Positions 43,405 to 52,760 of a stretch of DNA of 64,000 bases are shown here, piece by piece. Positions within the stretch are counted from its first letter, which is position 1. Every line of letters begins with the position of its first letter. The DNA is taken from contig JABABA010000012.1 of the NCBI GenBank assembly GCA_014238415.1, positions 1 to 64,000 on the forward strand, in the 5' to 3' direction. A program made the translations under genes and the position numbers. The stretch comes from Planctomycetota bacterium (GTDB lineage Bacteria > Planctomycetota > UBA1135 > GCA-002686595). The notes under the pieces are model-generated. The model did not search any database and was not told the origin of the DNA. It saw only the letters and a list, made by a program, of their open reading frames with translations.

Positions 43405-44421
43405 GTGGAACATCTGACCGTCCCCGAGGATCGGGTTGGGCTTGAGCTCGATGAGTTCCTTTGTCTGATCTACCCCTTCATCAACAAGGGCTTCTTGCGT
43501 ACCCAGGTTCGTGAGGGCGCTGTGCTTGTGGACGGAGCACCCGCCAAACCCGGCCACCATCTGCGTGAATGCGAGGTGGTTTCGGTCTGTTTTTCGGAAG
43601 CAGATCTCCCTAGCAGGCCCGTTGCTCCTGGGGAATCCGTGGAGATTCTCCATGAGGATGCCTCCGTGCTAGTGGCCAACAAGCCCGCTGGCCTGGCTGT
43701 TGAGCCTGAGCGCTGGCACAGGGATAAGGGTTGTCTTAGCGGGGCACTGCTGCAGGATGCGTTGGAGCGAAGTGACCTGGAAGGGGACACCATGCTCAAA
43801 TTTCGCCCCCGCCTGGTTCACCGTATCGACAAGGACACCTCTGGCGCGTTGCTCGTGGCGAAGAATCTCGAAGCCGAGCGCATCCTGCGGGCGGCCTTTG
43901 ATTCTGGCGGCATTCGAAAGGAATACCTGGCCCTGGTGGAGGGTGAGAGTCCTCTCCCTGATGGGGAATGGGAAGAGATCAATACCGCCATTGGCCCCGA
44001 CCCCCGCAAGCCGGGGCGCATGCTGGTGGACCAACAGGAGGGCAAATCCTCTTGCACACACATCAAAGTCGAACAGCGCTTTGAGGGCTACACTCTCATG
44101 CGCTGCCAACCCGTTACAGGGCGGACGCACCAGATTCGCGTGCACCTTTCTTGGGCTGGTTTTCCTCTGATGGTGGATACTCTGTATGGGCGCCGGGGGG
44201 AGCTGTTGCTTTCCGAGATCAAGCGCAACTACCGACCCAAGCGTGGGGTCAGTGAGCGGCCGTTGATGAACCGCTTGACCCTGCACGCGCACTCGATTGC
44301 TTGGATTGATCCTTTGGATGGCAAGACTCCGCGCCGCGCGGAGGCCCCCCTGCCCGCTGACTTTTCGCGGCTGCTGAAACAACTGTCCCGTGTACGGCCA
44401 CCAAGGGAATGGCGATCATGA
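43405..44421 (+). CDS. RluA/RluD-family pseudouridine synthase
   Basis: 338 residues from GTG 43405, with GGAGG six bases upstream. An S4-like N-terminal domain (residues ~10-60) precedes the catalytic domain with HRIDKDTSGALLVAKN (catalytic Asp), EYLALVEGESP, GRTHQIRVHLSWAGFPLMVD and LTLHAHSIAWIDPL. It isomerises uridines in rRNA or tRNA; the exact site cannot be read. The 3' end overlaps truD by 13 bp, so two RNA-modifying enzymes are coupled. Confidence 0.92.
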   Translation: MEHLTVPEDRVGLELDEFLCLIYPFINKGFLRTQVREGAVLVDGAPAKPGHHLRECEVVSVCFSEADLPSRPVAPGESVEILHEDASVLVANKPAGLAVEPERWHRDKGCLSGALLQDALERSDLEGDTMLKFRPRLVHRIDKDTSGALLVAKNLEAERILRAAFDSGGIRKEYLALVEGESPLPDGEWEEINTAIGPDPRKPGRMLVDQQEGKSSCTHIKVEQRFEGYTLMRCQPVTGRTHQIRVHLSWAGFPLMVDTLYGRRGELLLSEIKRNYRPKRGVSERPLMNRLTLHAHSIAWIDPLDGKTPRRAEAPLPADFSRLLKQLSRVRPPREWRS

Positions 44422-46232
44422 AGCTGAAATCAAGACCTCAAGACTTTCGCGTCACGGAACTGCTCTGTGAAGACATCATTCAACCCGCCGGTCCCCAGCG
44501 GGTCTACCGGGTACACAAGCGCAAGATAACTTCTTTTGAGGCTGCTGCCGATTTGGCTCGGTTGGTGGGTGTGACCCCGGCTGATGTTTCCATGGCGGGT
44601 CTGAAGGATCGCCAGGGCGTTACGATTCAGCACATGAGTGTGTCCCGCGGCAAGGAGGTCCACATTCGTCAGCCTGATCTCAAGATCGAGACTGTTGGTT
44701 ACTGTGAAGAGCCTCTTAGCCCAGCTGCCTCTGTCGGTAACAGTTTCCGCATCATTGTGCGCGAACTCACTCCAAGGCAGGTGACTCGCATGCGCGAGAA
44801 CATCCCCACGGTGCGTGAGCATGGTTATCCCAACTACTTTGACGAGCAGCGCTTTGGTAATCTGCGTCATCGCCAGGGCTGGATCATGCTCGATCTGATT
44901 CGTGGGGATCAGGAAGATGCTCTCAAGCGCCTATTGGCTTCCCTTTCGCCTTTTGATTCCCCTGCGGCCAGAGACGCCAAGGCGGCGATCTGGCGTAGCT
45001 GGGGCAACTGGGGTGCCTGTCGAGATCACGCCGGACGCTACGGCAAGCACCACTCAGTCTTCGAGCATCTACGGCGCAATGATGGGGATTGGGCCGGTGC
45101 CTTTCATCGGATCGCGACTCGCGAGCGCCTGATTCACCTATATGCCTTTCAATCGCATCTTTGGAATCTGGCGCTTGAGTCCTGGTTCGAACAGTACCTC
45201 AACCCGCGCGAACGTTTCGCTGTTCTGTCCCGGGAGAGCCGTCTGATTTTCCCGCGTCAGGAAGTCAAGTTTCCCGAGGCGTGGAACGGAACCTTCCCCC
45301 TGCCCGGCCCGCGTCTCAGCGAGGTGCAGGATTCTGAGCAGCTACGGCATTTGCGTCTGGCTTTGGCGCAGCACAAACTCAGTCCCGATGACTTGATCGT
45401 CGAGGGCGTTCCGGGCTTTGCCCTCAAACATGAGGAGCGGCCATTGATGATCTTGCCCCAGAACCTCAAGGCACGTTCCGCTGCGGGCGGTGGCGAGGAG
45501 CAAGATGATCAGGCCGTAGAACTTGGTTTCGAATTGCCCAGGGGCGCCTACGCCACCATGCTGGTGCGTTGCCTGGTCGGCCCTGTGGCTGGTCATCATG
45601 AGGACGGACCTCAACGTTTGATTCGTGGTCGCGGACCTCAGAGGTTCGAGCAGGCTCACGGTCGCTTCGGTTCCCGGCGCGCTGGTGTGGGTGGGAGAGA
45701 TGGGGGAATCGGGCCCGGGCCCCATGAAACCGTAGGCCGAGGGGCTCGGTACCCGGACAGGACTGATCGCCTTGATCGTGGCTCTCGTTCCGGTGGGGAT
45801 GGTTATCAAGGGGGCGGGTACCGCTCCGGCGGCGGTGATCGGCGAACACGGGGCAGTCATGGTCTTGAAGGCGCCGGGCATGGCGCAGGTGGAGGGGATC
45901 AAAAGCGCGGTGGCCATCGATCCGATGGAGACGGTTATCAAGGTCGTGGAGGACAGCGTTCTGGAGGCGGTGGTTATCGGGGCGGCGGTGGCCATCGGCT
46001 CGGCAATCATCAGGAGGGCAGCGCTCAACGAGGTCAAACCAAGCGGGACGGCGGTCCTGGGTCCCGGCCTTCGGACATGCGTTCCTTTCCCCGAAACCGT
46101 GGCCGAGACGAACGTGAGAGGGGTCAGCAGGGTCCTGATCCCCGCAAGAGGCCCAAGCACGATGGCCGTTCCGACTGGGCGGAGGGACATGATTCCGAGG
46201 CCGACTGGGGTCGTGAGCCTGAGGCTCCCTGA
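44409..46232 (+). CDS. truD: tRNA pseudouridine synthase TruD with Arg-Gly-rich tail
   Basis: 607 residues from ATG 44409; ATG 44418 is equally possible. TruD core (1-~395): GLKDRQGVTIQ (catalytic Asp), NYFDEQRFGNLRH, AFQSHLWNLALE and ELPRGAYATMLVRCLVG. It makes pseudouridine 13 in tRNA-Glu. The remaining ~210 residues are not part of normal TruD (usual length ~350): repeated Gly-Gly-Gly-Tyr-Arg, Gly-Gly-Asp-Gly-Tyr-Gln-Gly and His-Arg-Ser-Gly blocks, i.e. an RGG-box-like disordered region that could bind RNA. Confidence 0.92.
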   Translation: MAIMKLKSRPQDFRVTELLCEDIIQPAGPQRVYRVHKRKITSFEAAADLARLVGVTPADVSMAGLKDRQGVTIQHMSVSRGKEVHIRQPDLKIETVGYCEEPLSPAASVGNSFRIIVRELTPRQVTRMRENIPTVREHGYPNYFDEQRFGNLRHRQGWIMLDLIRGDQEDALKRLLASLSPFDSPAARDAKAAIWRSWGNWGACRDHAGRYGKHHSVFEHLRRNDGDWAGAFHRIATRERLIHLYAFQSHLWNLALESWFEQYLNPRERFAVLSRESRLIFPRQEVKFPEAWNGTFPLPGPRLSEVQDSEQLRHLRLALAQHKLSPDDLIVEGVPGFALKHEERPLMILPQNLKARSAAGGGEEQDDQAVELGFELPRGAYATMLVRCLVGPVAGHHEDGPQRLIRGRGPQRFEQAHGRFGSRRAGVGGRDGGIGPGPHETVGRGARYPDRTDRLDRGSRSGGDGYQGGGYRSGGGDRRTRGSHGLEGAGHGAGGGDQKRGGHRSDGDGYQGRGGQRSGGGGYRGGGGHRLGNHQEGSAQRGQTKRDGGPGSRPSDMRSFPRNRGRDERERGQQGPDPRKRPKHDGRSDWAEGHDSEADWGREPEAP

Positions 46233-46314
46233 GAAACAAGGGTCATCCCCGAAGGACGGTGGTGGCGATTGGGAGCCCTGATCGCGCAAACTGGCGCGAG
46301 CAGCAGACCACTCC

Positions 46315-47202
46315 ATGAATACACCATTCAAGATCGGCGTGTTGGGCGGTTCGGGCCTTTATGAGCTCGAGGGCTTCAAGAACGCCCAAGAGGTTCCCCT
46401 CTCTACACCTTTTGGTGATCCCAGCGACGCCTATGTGACTGGCGAACTCGACGGTACGCCCCTAGTTTTTCTGCCCCGACACGGGCGTGGGCACCGTTTG
46501 ACTCCCTCGGAGATCAACTACCCCGCAAACCTCTGGGGCATGAAGGCGCTTGGAGTGACGCACATCGTTTCGGTTTCCGCAGTGGGTTCGATGAGAGAGG
46601 AAATCGTGCCCGGGCATTTTGTGGTCATCGATCAATTCATTGATCGTACTCGCCACCGGGTGGATACTTTCTTCGGAAACGGCTGTGTCGCCCATGTGCA
46701 GTTCGCTGATCCGGTTTGTCCACTGGTGCGCAAGGCGTTGCTCGAGGCTTCAGATGACGCGGGGGTCACGGTTCACGACGGTGGTACCTATCTCTGTATG
46801 GAAGGGCCCCAGTTCTCAACTCGTGCCGAGTCAAAACTCTATCGGTCCTGGGGCATTGATGTGATCGGCATGACCAACCTGACCGAGGCAAAGCTGGCCC
46901 GGGAAGCGGAAATGTGTTACGCCACCGTAGCCATGTCTACTGACTATGACTGCTGGCATGAGGGTCATGATGATGTGACCGTCGATGCGATTTTGGAGAT
47001 AATGGCCAAGAATGTTGCTGGTGTGCGTTCTCTGCTGCGTACGGTGGTTGAGCCACTCAAGCGGGTGGCGGCTACGGGCAGCTGTTCCTGTAGTACGGCC
47101 CTCGACGGTGCAATCTTGACCCACTCCGATGTGCTCACGGACGCAACTCGCGCGCGCCTTGGGTTGCTTCTTGAGCGCTCGACCCAATCATCTCCAAGCT
47201 AG
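46315..47202 (+). CDS. mtnP: S-methyl-5'-thioadenosine phosphorylase
   Basis: 295 residues. Phosphate/ribose/base sites: VLGGSGLYELEGF, LPRHGRGHRLTPSEINYPAN, YLCMEGPQFSTRAES and MCYATVAMSTDYDCWHEGH, the last of which (Asp-Tyr-Asp) is the adenine-type base signature that separates MTAP from guanosine/inosine PNP. It splits methylthioadenosine to adenine and methylthioribose-1-P in the methionine salvage pathway. Adenine produced here could feed the purine-salvage enzyme encoded 3 kb upstream. Length is normal. Confidence 0.95.
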   Translation: MNTPFKIGVLGGSGLYELEGFKNAQEVPLSTPFGDPSDAYVTGELDGTPLVFLPRHGRGHRLTPSEINYPANLWGMKALGVTHIVSVSAVGSMREEIVPGHFVVIDQFIDRTRHRVDTFFGNGCVAHVQFADPVCPLVRKALLEASDDAGVTVHDGGTYLCMEGPQFSTRAESKLYRSWGIDVIGMTNLTEAKLAREAEMCYATVAMSTDYDCWHEGHDDVTVDAILEIMAKNVAGVRSLLRTVVEPLKRVAATGSCSCSTALDGAILTHSDVLTDATRARLGLLLERSTQSSPS

Positions 47203-47225
47203 GCAGACCATGCGCCGGGAGCAGC

Positions 47226-48380
47226 ATGATCCTGCTCTGCTTGCTTCTTTGCTCTTGCGAAGCCACCCCTGACCTGCCTCCCGGATGGGATCTTGGTGGC
47301 AATGCCCGGGCCTATCACATGGGTCCCTACGTGGCGGCGGGTCCAGAGTCTGCCCGGCGTTTCTGTGAACCCCTTTTTGCAGCCCTCCCTGACGGAGTCT
47401 GGCCTGCACCGACTGATAGCCTGGATCAATTGGCCGAGCGTTTGAGCAAAGTCTTCGGCCAGGACCCGCGCACGACTCTTGTTCGGCGTGAAGTTGGAGA
47501 GAATGAACTGCTGGTCGCAGTGATCATCGGTGCAGAAATCCCCCAGCAGGTCGTTGCCCTGGTCGTGGATCTGGACTCTGCCACAGGCTTCGAGGATGGG
47601 GCTTGGATGGTGGCGGGCGCTCTGGCATTGGTGCGCGCTATTGACGGTGAGGGTCAGGCGCGGGAAGTACCGCGCAGCGGTATGGGTCCCGACATCCCTG
47701 TCGATCGTTTGCAGGCCGCGCACCCTAGGCGCAGCGTGGCCTTCGTGTTTGGGACCGAGCCACTTGAAGGTATGCTCGGAGCCGAGGGGGATGCACCCAT
47801 CAGTGTGATCCTGGCAGAGGGCCTCCGTGGAGAGGCAGACCCAGAACGCTCGGTGGTCTTGATGGAGCGTTCTCCGGATCCCGCAGCACGCGCGCCACTC
47901 TTTCCCGATCCGCCTGGTGAGTGGGGGGTGCAGACTGGCCCAGGGAACATCAGCGGCCTTGCCTTGGTGGGGCGCATGTCCCTGGTGGACAGCGGCACGG
48001 TTTCACGGCCCTGGTCCTCCAGCGAACATCCTTATGCAAGAGAGAGTTCGTTGGCGTCTCTGGTAGCTGCGGGTGTGCCCGGTATTCGTATCTATCGCCC
48101 GAACAGTGGCGAGAGTCGTACGCTTGAAGATTACTTCGAAGTGGAACGCATGTTGACTGCGGTCATTGCCACCGCAGCCGCTGTGGCCGATGCTCGCCCC
48201 AGTGACTTGCGGCGTTTGCAGCGCTCTCTCAGTTTGGAGCGCCGTCTACGCATGTCTGCCGCCCTCGATCAGGCTCAGGACGAGCCCTTGGCTGATGAAT
48301 GGGAGCAGTGGTTGGGGACGGCTTCCCATTGGTGTCGTCGCTTGTGCCTGGGGCTGGCTCTCGACGGCAGTCAGGACTAG
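47226..48380 (+). CDS. Lipoprotein of unknown function
   Basis: 384 residues. Lipobox in MILLCLLLCSCEATP. The mature part has repeated strand-helix units (LAERLSKVFGQDPRTTLVRR; VALVVDLDSATGFEDGAWMV; GLALVGRMSLVDSGTVSRPW) and could be alpha/beta. No catalytic motif is recognised. It lies between the MTA phosphorylase and the asparaginase-family gene on the same strand and may be co-transcribed with either. Confidence 0.7.
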   Translation: MILLCLLLCSCEATPDLPPGWDLGGNARAYHMGPYVAAGPESARRFCEPLFAALPDGVWPAPTDSLDQLAERLSKVFGQDPRTTLVRREVGENELLVAVIIGAEIPQQVVALVVDLDSATGFEDGAWMVAGALALVRAIDGEGQAREVPRSGMGPDIPVDRLQAAHPRRSVAFVFGTEPLEGMLGAEGDAPISVILAEGLRGEADPERSVVLMERSPDPAARAPLFPDPPGEWGVQTGPGNISGLALVGRMSLVDSGTVSRPWSSSEHPYARESSLASLVAAGVPGIRIYRPNSGESRTLEDYFEVERMLTAVIATAAAVADARPSDLRRLQRSLSLERRLRMSAALDQAQDEPLADEWEQWLGTASHWCRRLCLGLALDGSQD

Positions 48381-48411
48381 CGTCCGGGTTCGGCAACGGG
48401 TACAAGAGGGC

Positions 48412-49533
48412 ATGTCTCAAGCAAATCTGCCCAAGGGCCAACCGAATCGACGCTCTCTCTTGCTGGCCGCCGGAGCTCTGGCCAGTGGTCCCGCTGCTGC
48501 TCTCAACAGTGCCAAAGGCCCTGCGATCCATGAGTCCCGCAAGCGCCCTGTGATGGTGGGCAGCGCCAATGCACTTCGCGGCATGAAAACACAGTATCCC
48601 CGGTTGCTGGAGGGACTTGAGCCTCTGGATGCGGCGGTCGAGGTGGTCAAGGTGGTAGAAGCAGATCCGAATGATATGAGTGTGGGCCTTGGCGGTATGC
48701 CCGATGAGGAGGGCAGGGTGACCCTTGATGCGGCGGTGATGCACGGCCCGACTCATAACTCGGGGGCCGTGGGTGCGCTTGAGAACACGGTCCACGCCGT
48801 AGAAGTTGCGCGGCTGGTGATGGAGCGCACGGACCATTGCATGCTCGTGGCTCAGGGGGCGACTCGCTTTGCCAAGCAGTACGGACATCCCCAGGTTGAT
48901 CTCCTGACACCGAAGGCCAGGGAGGTCTGGCTTGCTTGGAAGGAGAGCATGAGCGGCAAGGACGATCGACTGGCGCCTAAGAAGTCCCAGAAATCCGGCA
49001 AGTTGTACGAGTACATGGGTGAGAAGTGGACCCTCGAACAATTGATCAGCGATCAACGCATCACAGGCACGATCCACTGTTCCAGCTTGTCACTTAAGGG
49101 CGAACTCGCTTGCTGCACCACTACCTCGGGCCTTTCTTTCAAGATCCCCGGACGGGTGGGGGATTCGCCAATCATCGGCGCAGGTCTCTACTGCGATCAG
49201 GAGGTGGGTAGTGCCGGGGGCACTGGGCGCGGAGAATCCGCAATCCTCTCTTGCGCGAGTTTCCTTTGCGTCGAGCTGTTGCGCTCTGGTATGTCGCCCG
49301 AGGAGGCTGGTCTGACCGTTCTGCGTCGGGTCACCGCCCAGGCCCAGCGGGCTTCTGCCTGGCAACCGGAAATCGTGCGTGCAGATGGCTTGCCTGCATT
49401 CAACTTGCAGCTCTACTTACTGGGTTTGGACGGCAAGCACGCTGGTGTTTCCCTGTTTGGCACCAGTGCCTATTCGGTGGCTGACGAGGAGGGTGTGCGG
49501 CATGTGCCGCTGGTCGCCCTGCATGCCAAGTAG
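48412..49533 (+). CDS. Tat-exported N4-glycosylasparaginase/isoaspartyl-peptidase family (Ntn hydrolase)
   Basis: 373 residues from ATG 48412. Twin-arginine signal (NRRSLLLAAGALASGPAAA). The Ntn-hydrolase nucleophile Thr lies in ITGTIHCSSL and downstream binding residues in SGLSFKIPGRVGDSPIIGAG and GGTGRGESAI. The usual HDTIG motif is GTIHC here, a form I recall in a secreted subgroup of the family. The enzyme self-cleaves before Thr into two chains and cleaves the Asn-linked sugar or isoaspartyl bond. The substrate is unknown. Confidence 0.87.
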   Translation: MSQANLPKGQPNRRSLLLAAGALASGPAAALNSAKGPAIHESRKRPVMVGSANALRGMKTQYPRLLEGLEPLDAAVEVVKVVEADPNDMSVGLGGMPDEEGRVTLDAAVMHGPTHNSGAVGALENTVHAVEVARLVMERTDHCMLVAQGATRFAKQYGHPQVDLLTPKAREVWLAWKESMSGKDDRLAPKKSQKSGKLYEYMGEKWTLEQLISDQRITGTIHCSSLSLKGELACCTTTSGLSFKIPGRVGDSPIIGAGLYCDQEVGSAGGTGRGESAILSCASFLCVELLRSGMSPEEAGLTVLRRVTAQAQRASAWQPEIVRADGLPAFNLQLYLLGLDGKHAGVSLFGTSAYSVADEEGVRHVPLVALHAK

Positions 49534-49548
49534 GCGCGATCGCTATCG

Positions 49549-50640
49549 TTAGCGTACATCCCCGAGGGCCGCACGTAACTCCGCTCGGTCCAGAGAGCCA
49601 TCGCCGTTTGCATCTAGTGCATGCAGAATCGGGGCGATGCGAATGTTGGTGCGCATGGGGCGCTGCAGCGCCTCCAGGTCTGCCAGGCTCACACCGCCAT
49701 CGCCATTCAGGTCCAGGCGACGGAAGGGAGTGATCGGTCCGACGATGCGTGGTGGATGAGTGCCCATGTAGACCTCAGATCCGGCCAGGGCTCCGAACAA
49801 CTCATCTACGCCGGCGACCGACGCTAATGGCATGTTGTCCAAGTCTTCCGGGGTGGCGGCGGCCAGAAGCAAGGTTATGGCCTCCAACTCATCTCGGTTG
49901 AGTTGCATGTCGCCGGTGATGTCATGGTCCTCCATGACTTCAATGACCGTCAGGTCGTAGCGGCCGTAGGACTCAAGCAGAGCCGTAAGTTCATCAGCAT
50001 CGATCCTGTCGTTCGCATCTCCGTCGAAGGCCAATCGCAATTGAGTGGCCGCCCGGGGGGGAGCAGCAATGCGCTTGGTCTTGACCGCCGGGGGCCGGAA
50101 TCCTCCGGAGCTGATGATGCGGTAGCGATAGTAGTCGGTGAACTCGTTTAACTTGATGCGCCCATCGTTGTCCTCGTCAAAGGCTCGAAATTGGGGGCGA
50201 TCAAAGGTCAGAGCCGCCTTGGTCTCGCGGAAACGCAGCCAGCCATTGGCGTCCGCATCACAGACCGAGAACCACTGCAGGATCTGGTTGTCGTCTGCCA
50301 GGTCGGTTGAGACTATCAGTTAACCTCTTTGCATCGTGCCCGGACCGGAGCGGGTAGGAACCACCCCATCCCGAGGCAGCTTGCCGCGATTGATGAAGGG
50401 CTGTAGATCCTTCATGGCACTCTTGTCCGCAGGCCCTGGCTTACGTACGACGCGCTTGCGGGAGCCTCTGGATTTATCTCCACCCAGGCGATCCGAGCTG
50501 GGGGCAAACCGTCCGCCTCCACGCTGTTGTCCCCCACGCTGCTGTTGGCCGCCACGACCTTGGAAAGCAGCTTCTGTGGGCGCCGCCAATGCAACGCTCA
50601 GGAACAGGCAGAAAGAGGTGATCAGATGGGAAGGTCGCAT
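49549..50640 (-). pseudogene. Secreted EF-hand protein interrupted by an in-frame TAA
   Basis: ATG 50640 gives a signal peptide (LITSFCLFLSVALAAPTEA), an Arg/Gly/Gln-rich stretch and then TAA at 50320-50322 (codon 107). The same frame continues without another stop for 256 codons and holds six EF-hand loops, for example CDADANGWLRF, FDEDNDGRIKLNEF, FDGDANDRIDADEL and DANGDGSLDRAEL. The part before the TAA has no calcium loop, and no ATG, GTG or TTG lies between the TAA and the TTG at 50040, after which only four loops remain. One calcium-binding secreted protein seems to have been broken by a nonsense change. A sequencing error is possible. Confidence 0.7.
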
Positions 50641-50736
50641 GAGGGCTCAGAGCATTGGTTCGGCACATACCGTCCACGAGCGCACCAGAGTACTGATAAT
50701 CTCATTTTGAGGATTCTGAACCCCCCAGGGGGTGCT

Positions 50737-52626
50737 TCAGATGAAGGGTTTGATTTCTCCGGACCCCAGCTTGCCCCAGTAGTCATTGAAGGCGGTTTTT
50801 ACCTTGCCGGACAGGAGCACCAGGCCCAAGACGTTGGGGAAGGCCATGCCAAGGATCATCAGGTCGCCGAAGTCGAGCACTTCCTTGGCGGTGATGACCG
50901 ATCCCAGGAAGACGAAGACTAGGAAGAGGCCCTTGTACAAAAGGGATGATTTGTCGCCGAAGAGCCAGACAAAACAGCGCTCGCCATAGTAGGACCAGGA
51001 GATCATGGTTGAGAACGCGAACAGCACCACCGCGACGCTGAGCACATAGGGGAACCAGCTGATCTGCATACCAAAAGCAGCGCTCGTCAGGCCTGCGCCG
51101 TTCGTGTCCGCAAGGTAGGGAGCAAACATGCCGTCATGGGCCGTGGGGTCATAGGCTCCCGTGATCACGATCACGAGCGCCGTCATGGTGCATACGATGA
51201 CCGTATCGATGAAGGGTTCGAGCAGGGCCACGATTCCTTCGCGCACCGCATAGGGGGTGCGCGCTGCAGAGTGGGCGATGGCTGCGGATCCTACGCCAGC
51301 TTCATTGGAGAAAGCAGCACGTTTGAAACCTACGATCAAGACCCCAACCAGGCCGCCGAAGCCGGCCATGGGCGTGAAGGCTCCAGAGATGATCTTGCCG
51401 AACGCGTCTGGCACCATTGACGCGTTACTGATAATGACCCACAGGGAAGCCATCACATAGATGCCGCACATCGTGGGGACAATCTTTTCCGCTACCTGGG
51501 CAATTCGTTTGAGGCCGCCCAGGATCACTGCGCCCACCAATACAGTCATGATCAGCCCATAGATCCATCCGTTTTCGGCTATGAAGGGAACGGTTTCTTG
51601 CAGCGCTTTCATTGATTGGTTGACCTGAAAGGAGTTGCCTCCCGCGAAAGAACCGCCCACGCACAGAACCGCGAAAAGCACGGCTAGAACCTTTCCGAGG
51701 CCTCCCAGGCCCATTTCCTTCAAACCATTTGAGAGGTAGTACATGGCACCACCCATCACACTCCCGTCGGGCCTGACTTGACGATACATCTGACCCAGAG
51801 TGCATTCGGTGAACTTGCTGGCCATGCCAAGGAACCCTGCAAGGATCATCCAGACCGTTGCCCCGGGACCACCGAGGCTGATGGCGATTGCCACACCGGC
51901 GATGTTGCCAAGGCCGACCGTTGCGCTCAATGCAGCAGTCAGAGCCTGAAAGTGGCTGACCTCGCCTTTGTCATTGGGATCTGAGTAGTCACCCTTGGTG
52001 ACATGAATCGCGTGCTTGAAGGCGCGCAATTGAACTAGTCCCATTCGAAAGGTGAAGAAGATCGCGCCGAGCACCAGCCAGAGTACGGCCAGAGGGACGC
52101 CGCTGCGTTTGATTGTCAGTTTGGGCTCGTCATCAGAGCCGATCTTGGGCAGATCGAGCACCAGAGACGAATTGCTCAGGGGTACACCCTCGGCCTCCGC
52201 GTCCTTGAGAAATCCGTCGATCTTGGTGAGCAGGGTTGCATCGGTTGCCAGATCTGCTTTCTCGATGGTCTCCACGTGGGACTTTTCAAAGAGGGGGTAG
52301 AAGAAGACCGAGGCAATCACTTTGTTGACCTTGCCCATGACATCATCGATATCGTCTTGCCAGGTAAGCTCGGACTTCTCTTTGCCAGGAGTCTTGACCG
52401 CCACCGCGTCCACCCGGTCGCTGAGGTGTGCTTTCAGTGTGGTCTTGAGGGCGGCAGCCTGTTCTTTGAGTACCTCTTCGGAGGTTGGAGGCGCAACGGT
52501 TCCGTTTCCCCCCTGTACAGGCTCTTCATTGACTGGAGCCGCCCAAAGGGCAGAGGTCAGAAGAAGGGGAGCAAGGAGGGTCAAGGACCTCAAGAGAGGT
52601 CTGCTATGGAGATCAGGGCTGCGCAT
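50737..52626 (-). CDS. Sodium:alanine symporter (AGCS family) with periplasmic N-terminal extension
   Basis: 629 residues from ATG 52626. An N-terminal signal (SLTLLAPLLLTSALWAAPV) and about 150 soluble residues (VDAVAVKTPGKEKSELTWQD; TLLTKIDGFLKDAEAEGVPL) precede the transporter. From ~177 on, about 11 helices match AGCS: ATVGLGNIAGVAIAISLGGP (signature region), SKFTECTLGQMYRQV, GIVALLEPFIDTVIVCTMTA and FSNEAGVGSAAIAHSAA. The family imports Ala or Gly with Na+. Ordinary AGCS proteins lack the long extension. The C-terminus is short. Confidence 0.9.
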   Translation of the reverse strand: MRSPDLHSRPLLRSLTLLAPLLLTSALWAAPVNEEPVQGGNGTVAPPTSEEVLKEQAAALKTTLKAHLSDRVDAVAVKTPGKEKSELTWQDDIDDVMGKVNKVIASVFFYPLFEKSHVETIEKADLATDATLLTKIDGFLKDAEAEGVPLSNSSLVLDLPKIGSDDEPKLTIKRSGVPLAVLWLVLGAIFFTFRMGLVQLRAFKHAIHVTKGDYSDPNDKGEVSHFQALTAALSATVGLGNIAGVAIAISLGGPGATVWMILAGFLGMASKFTECTLGQMYRQVRPDGSVMGGAMYYLSNGLKEMGLGGLGKVLAVLFAVLCVGGSFAGGNSFQVNQSMKALQETVPFIAENGWIYGLIMTVLVGAVILGGLKRIAQVAEKIVPTMCGIYVMASLWVIISNASMVPDAFGKIISGAFTPMAGFGGLVGVLIVGFKRAAFSNEAGVGSAAIAHSAARTPYAVREGIVALLEPFIDTVIVCTMTALVIVITGAYDPTAHDGMFAPYLADTNGAGLTSAAFGMQISWFPYVLSVAVVLFAFSTMISWSYYGERCFVWLFGDKSSLLYKGLFLVFVFLGSVITAKEVLDFGDLMILGMAFPNVLGLVLLSGKVKTAFNDYWGKLGSGEIKPFI

Positions 52627-52760
52627 GGGAGCAAGATCCTGCCAAAGGGTCGCGCCACTGGGCAAGCGTCCTGGGTCCTTCTGCCCCATCGGTTTTGTAT
52701 TACACTCCTGATTCCCAGTCGAATTGGTGGCAGCCGCCCCCCAAACCCTCTCCCTTTCCC

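Noticed and set aside
50320..50322. TAA as a recoded codon
   Set aside because: TAA is not used for Sec or Pyl, and no recoding element is visible; nonsense mutation is simpler.
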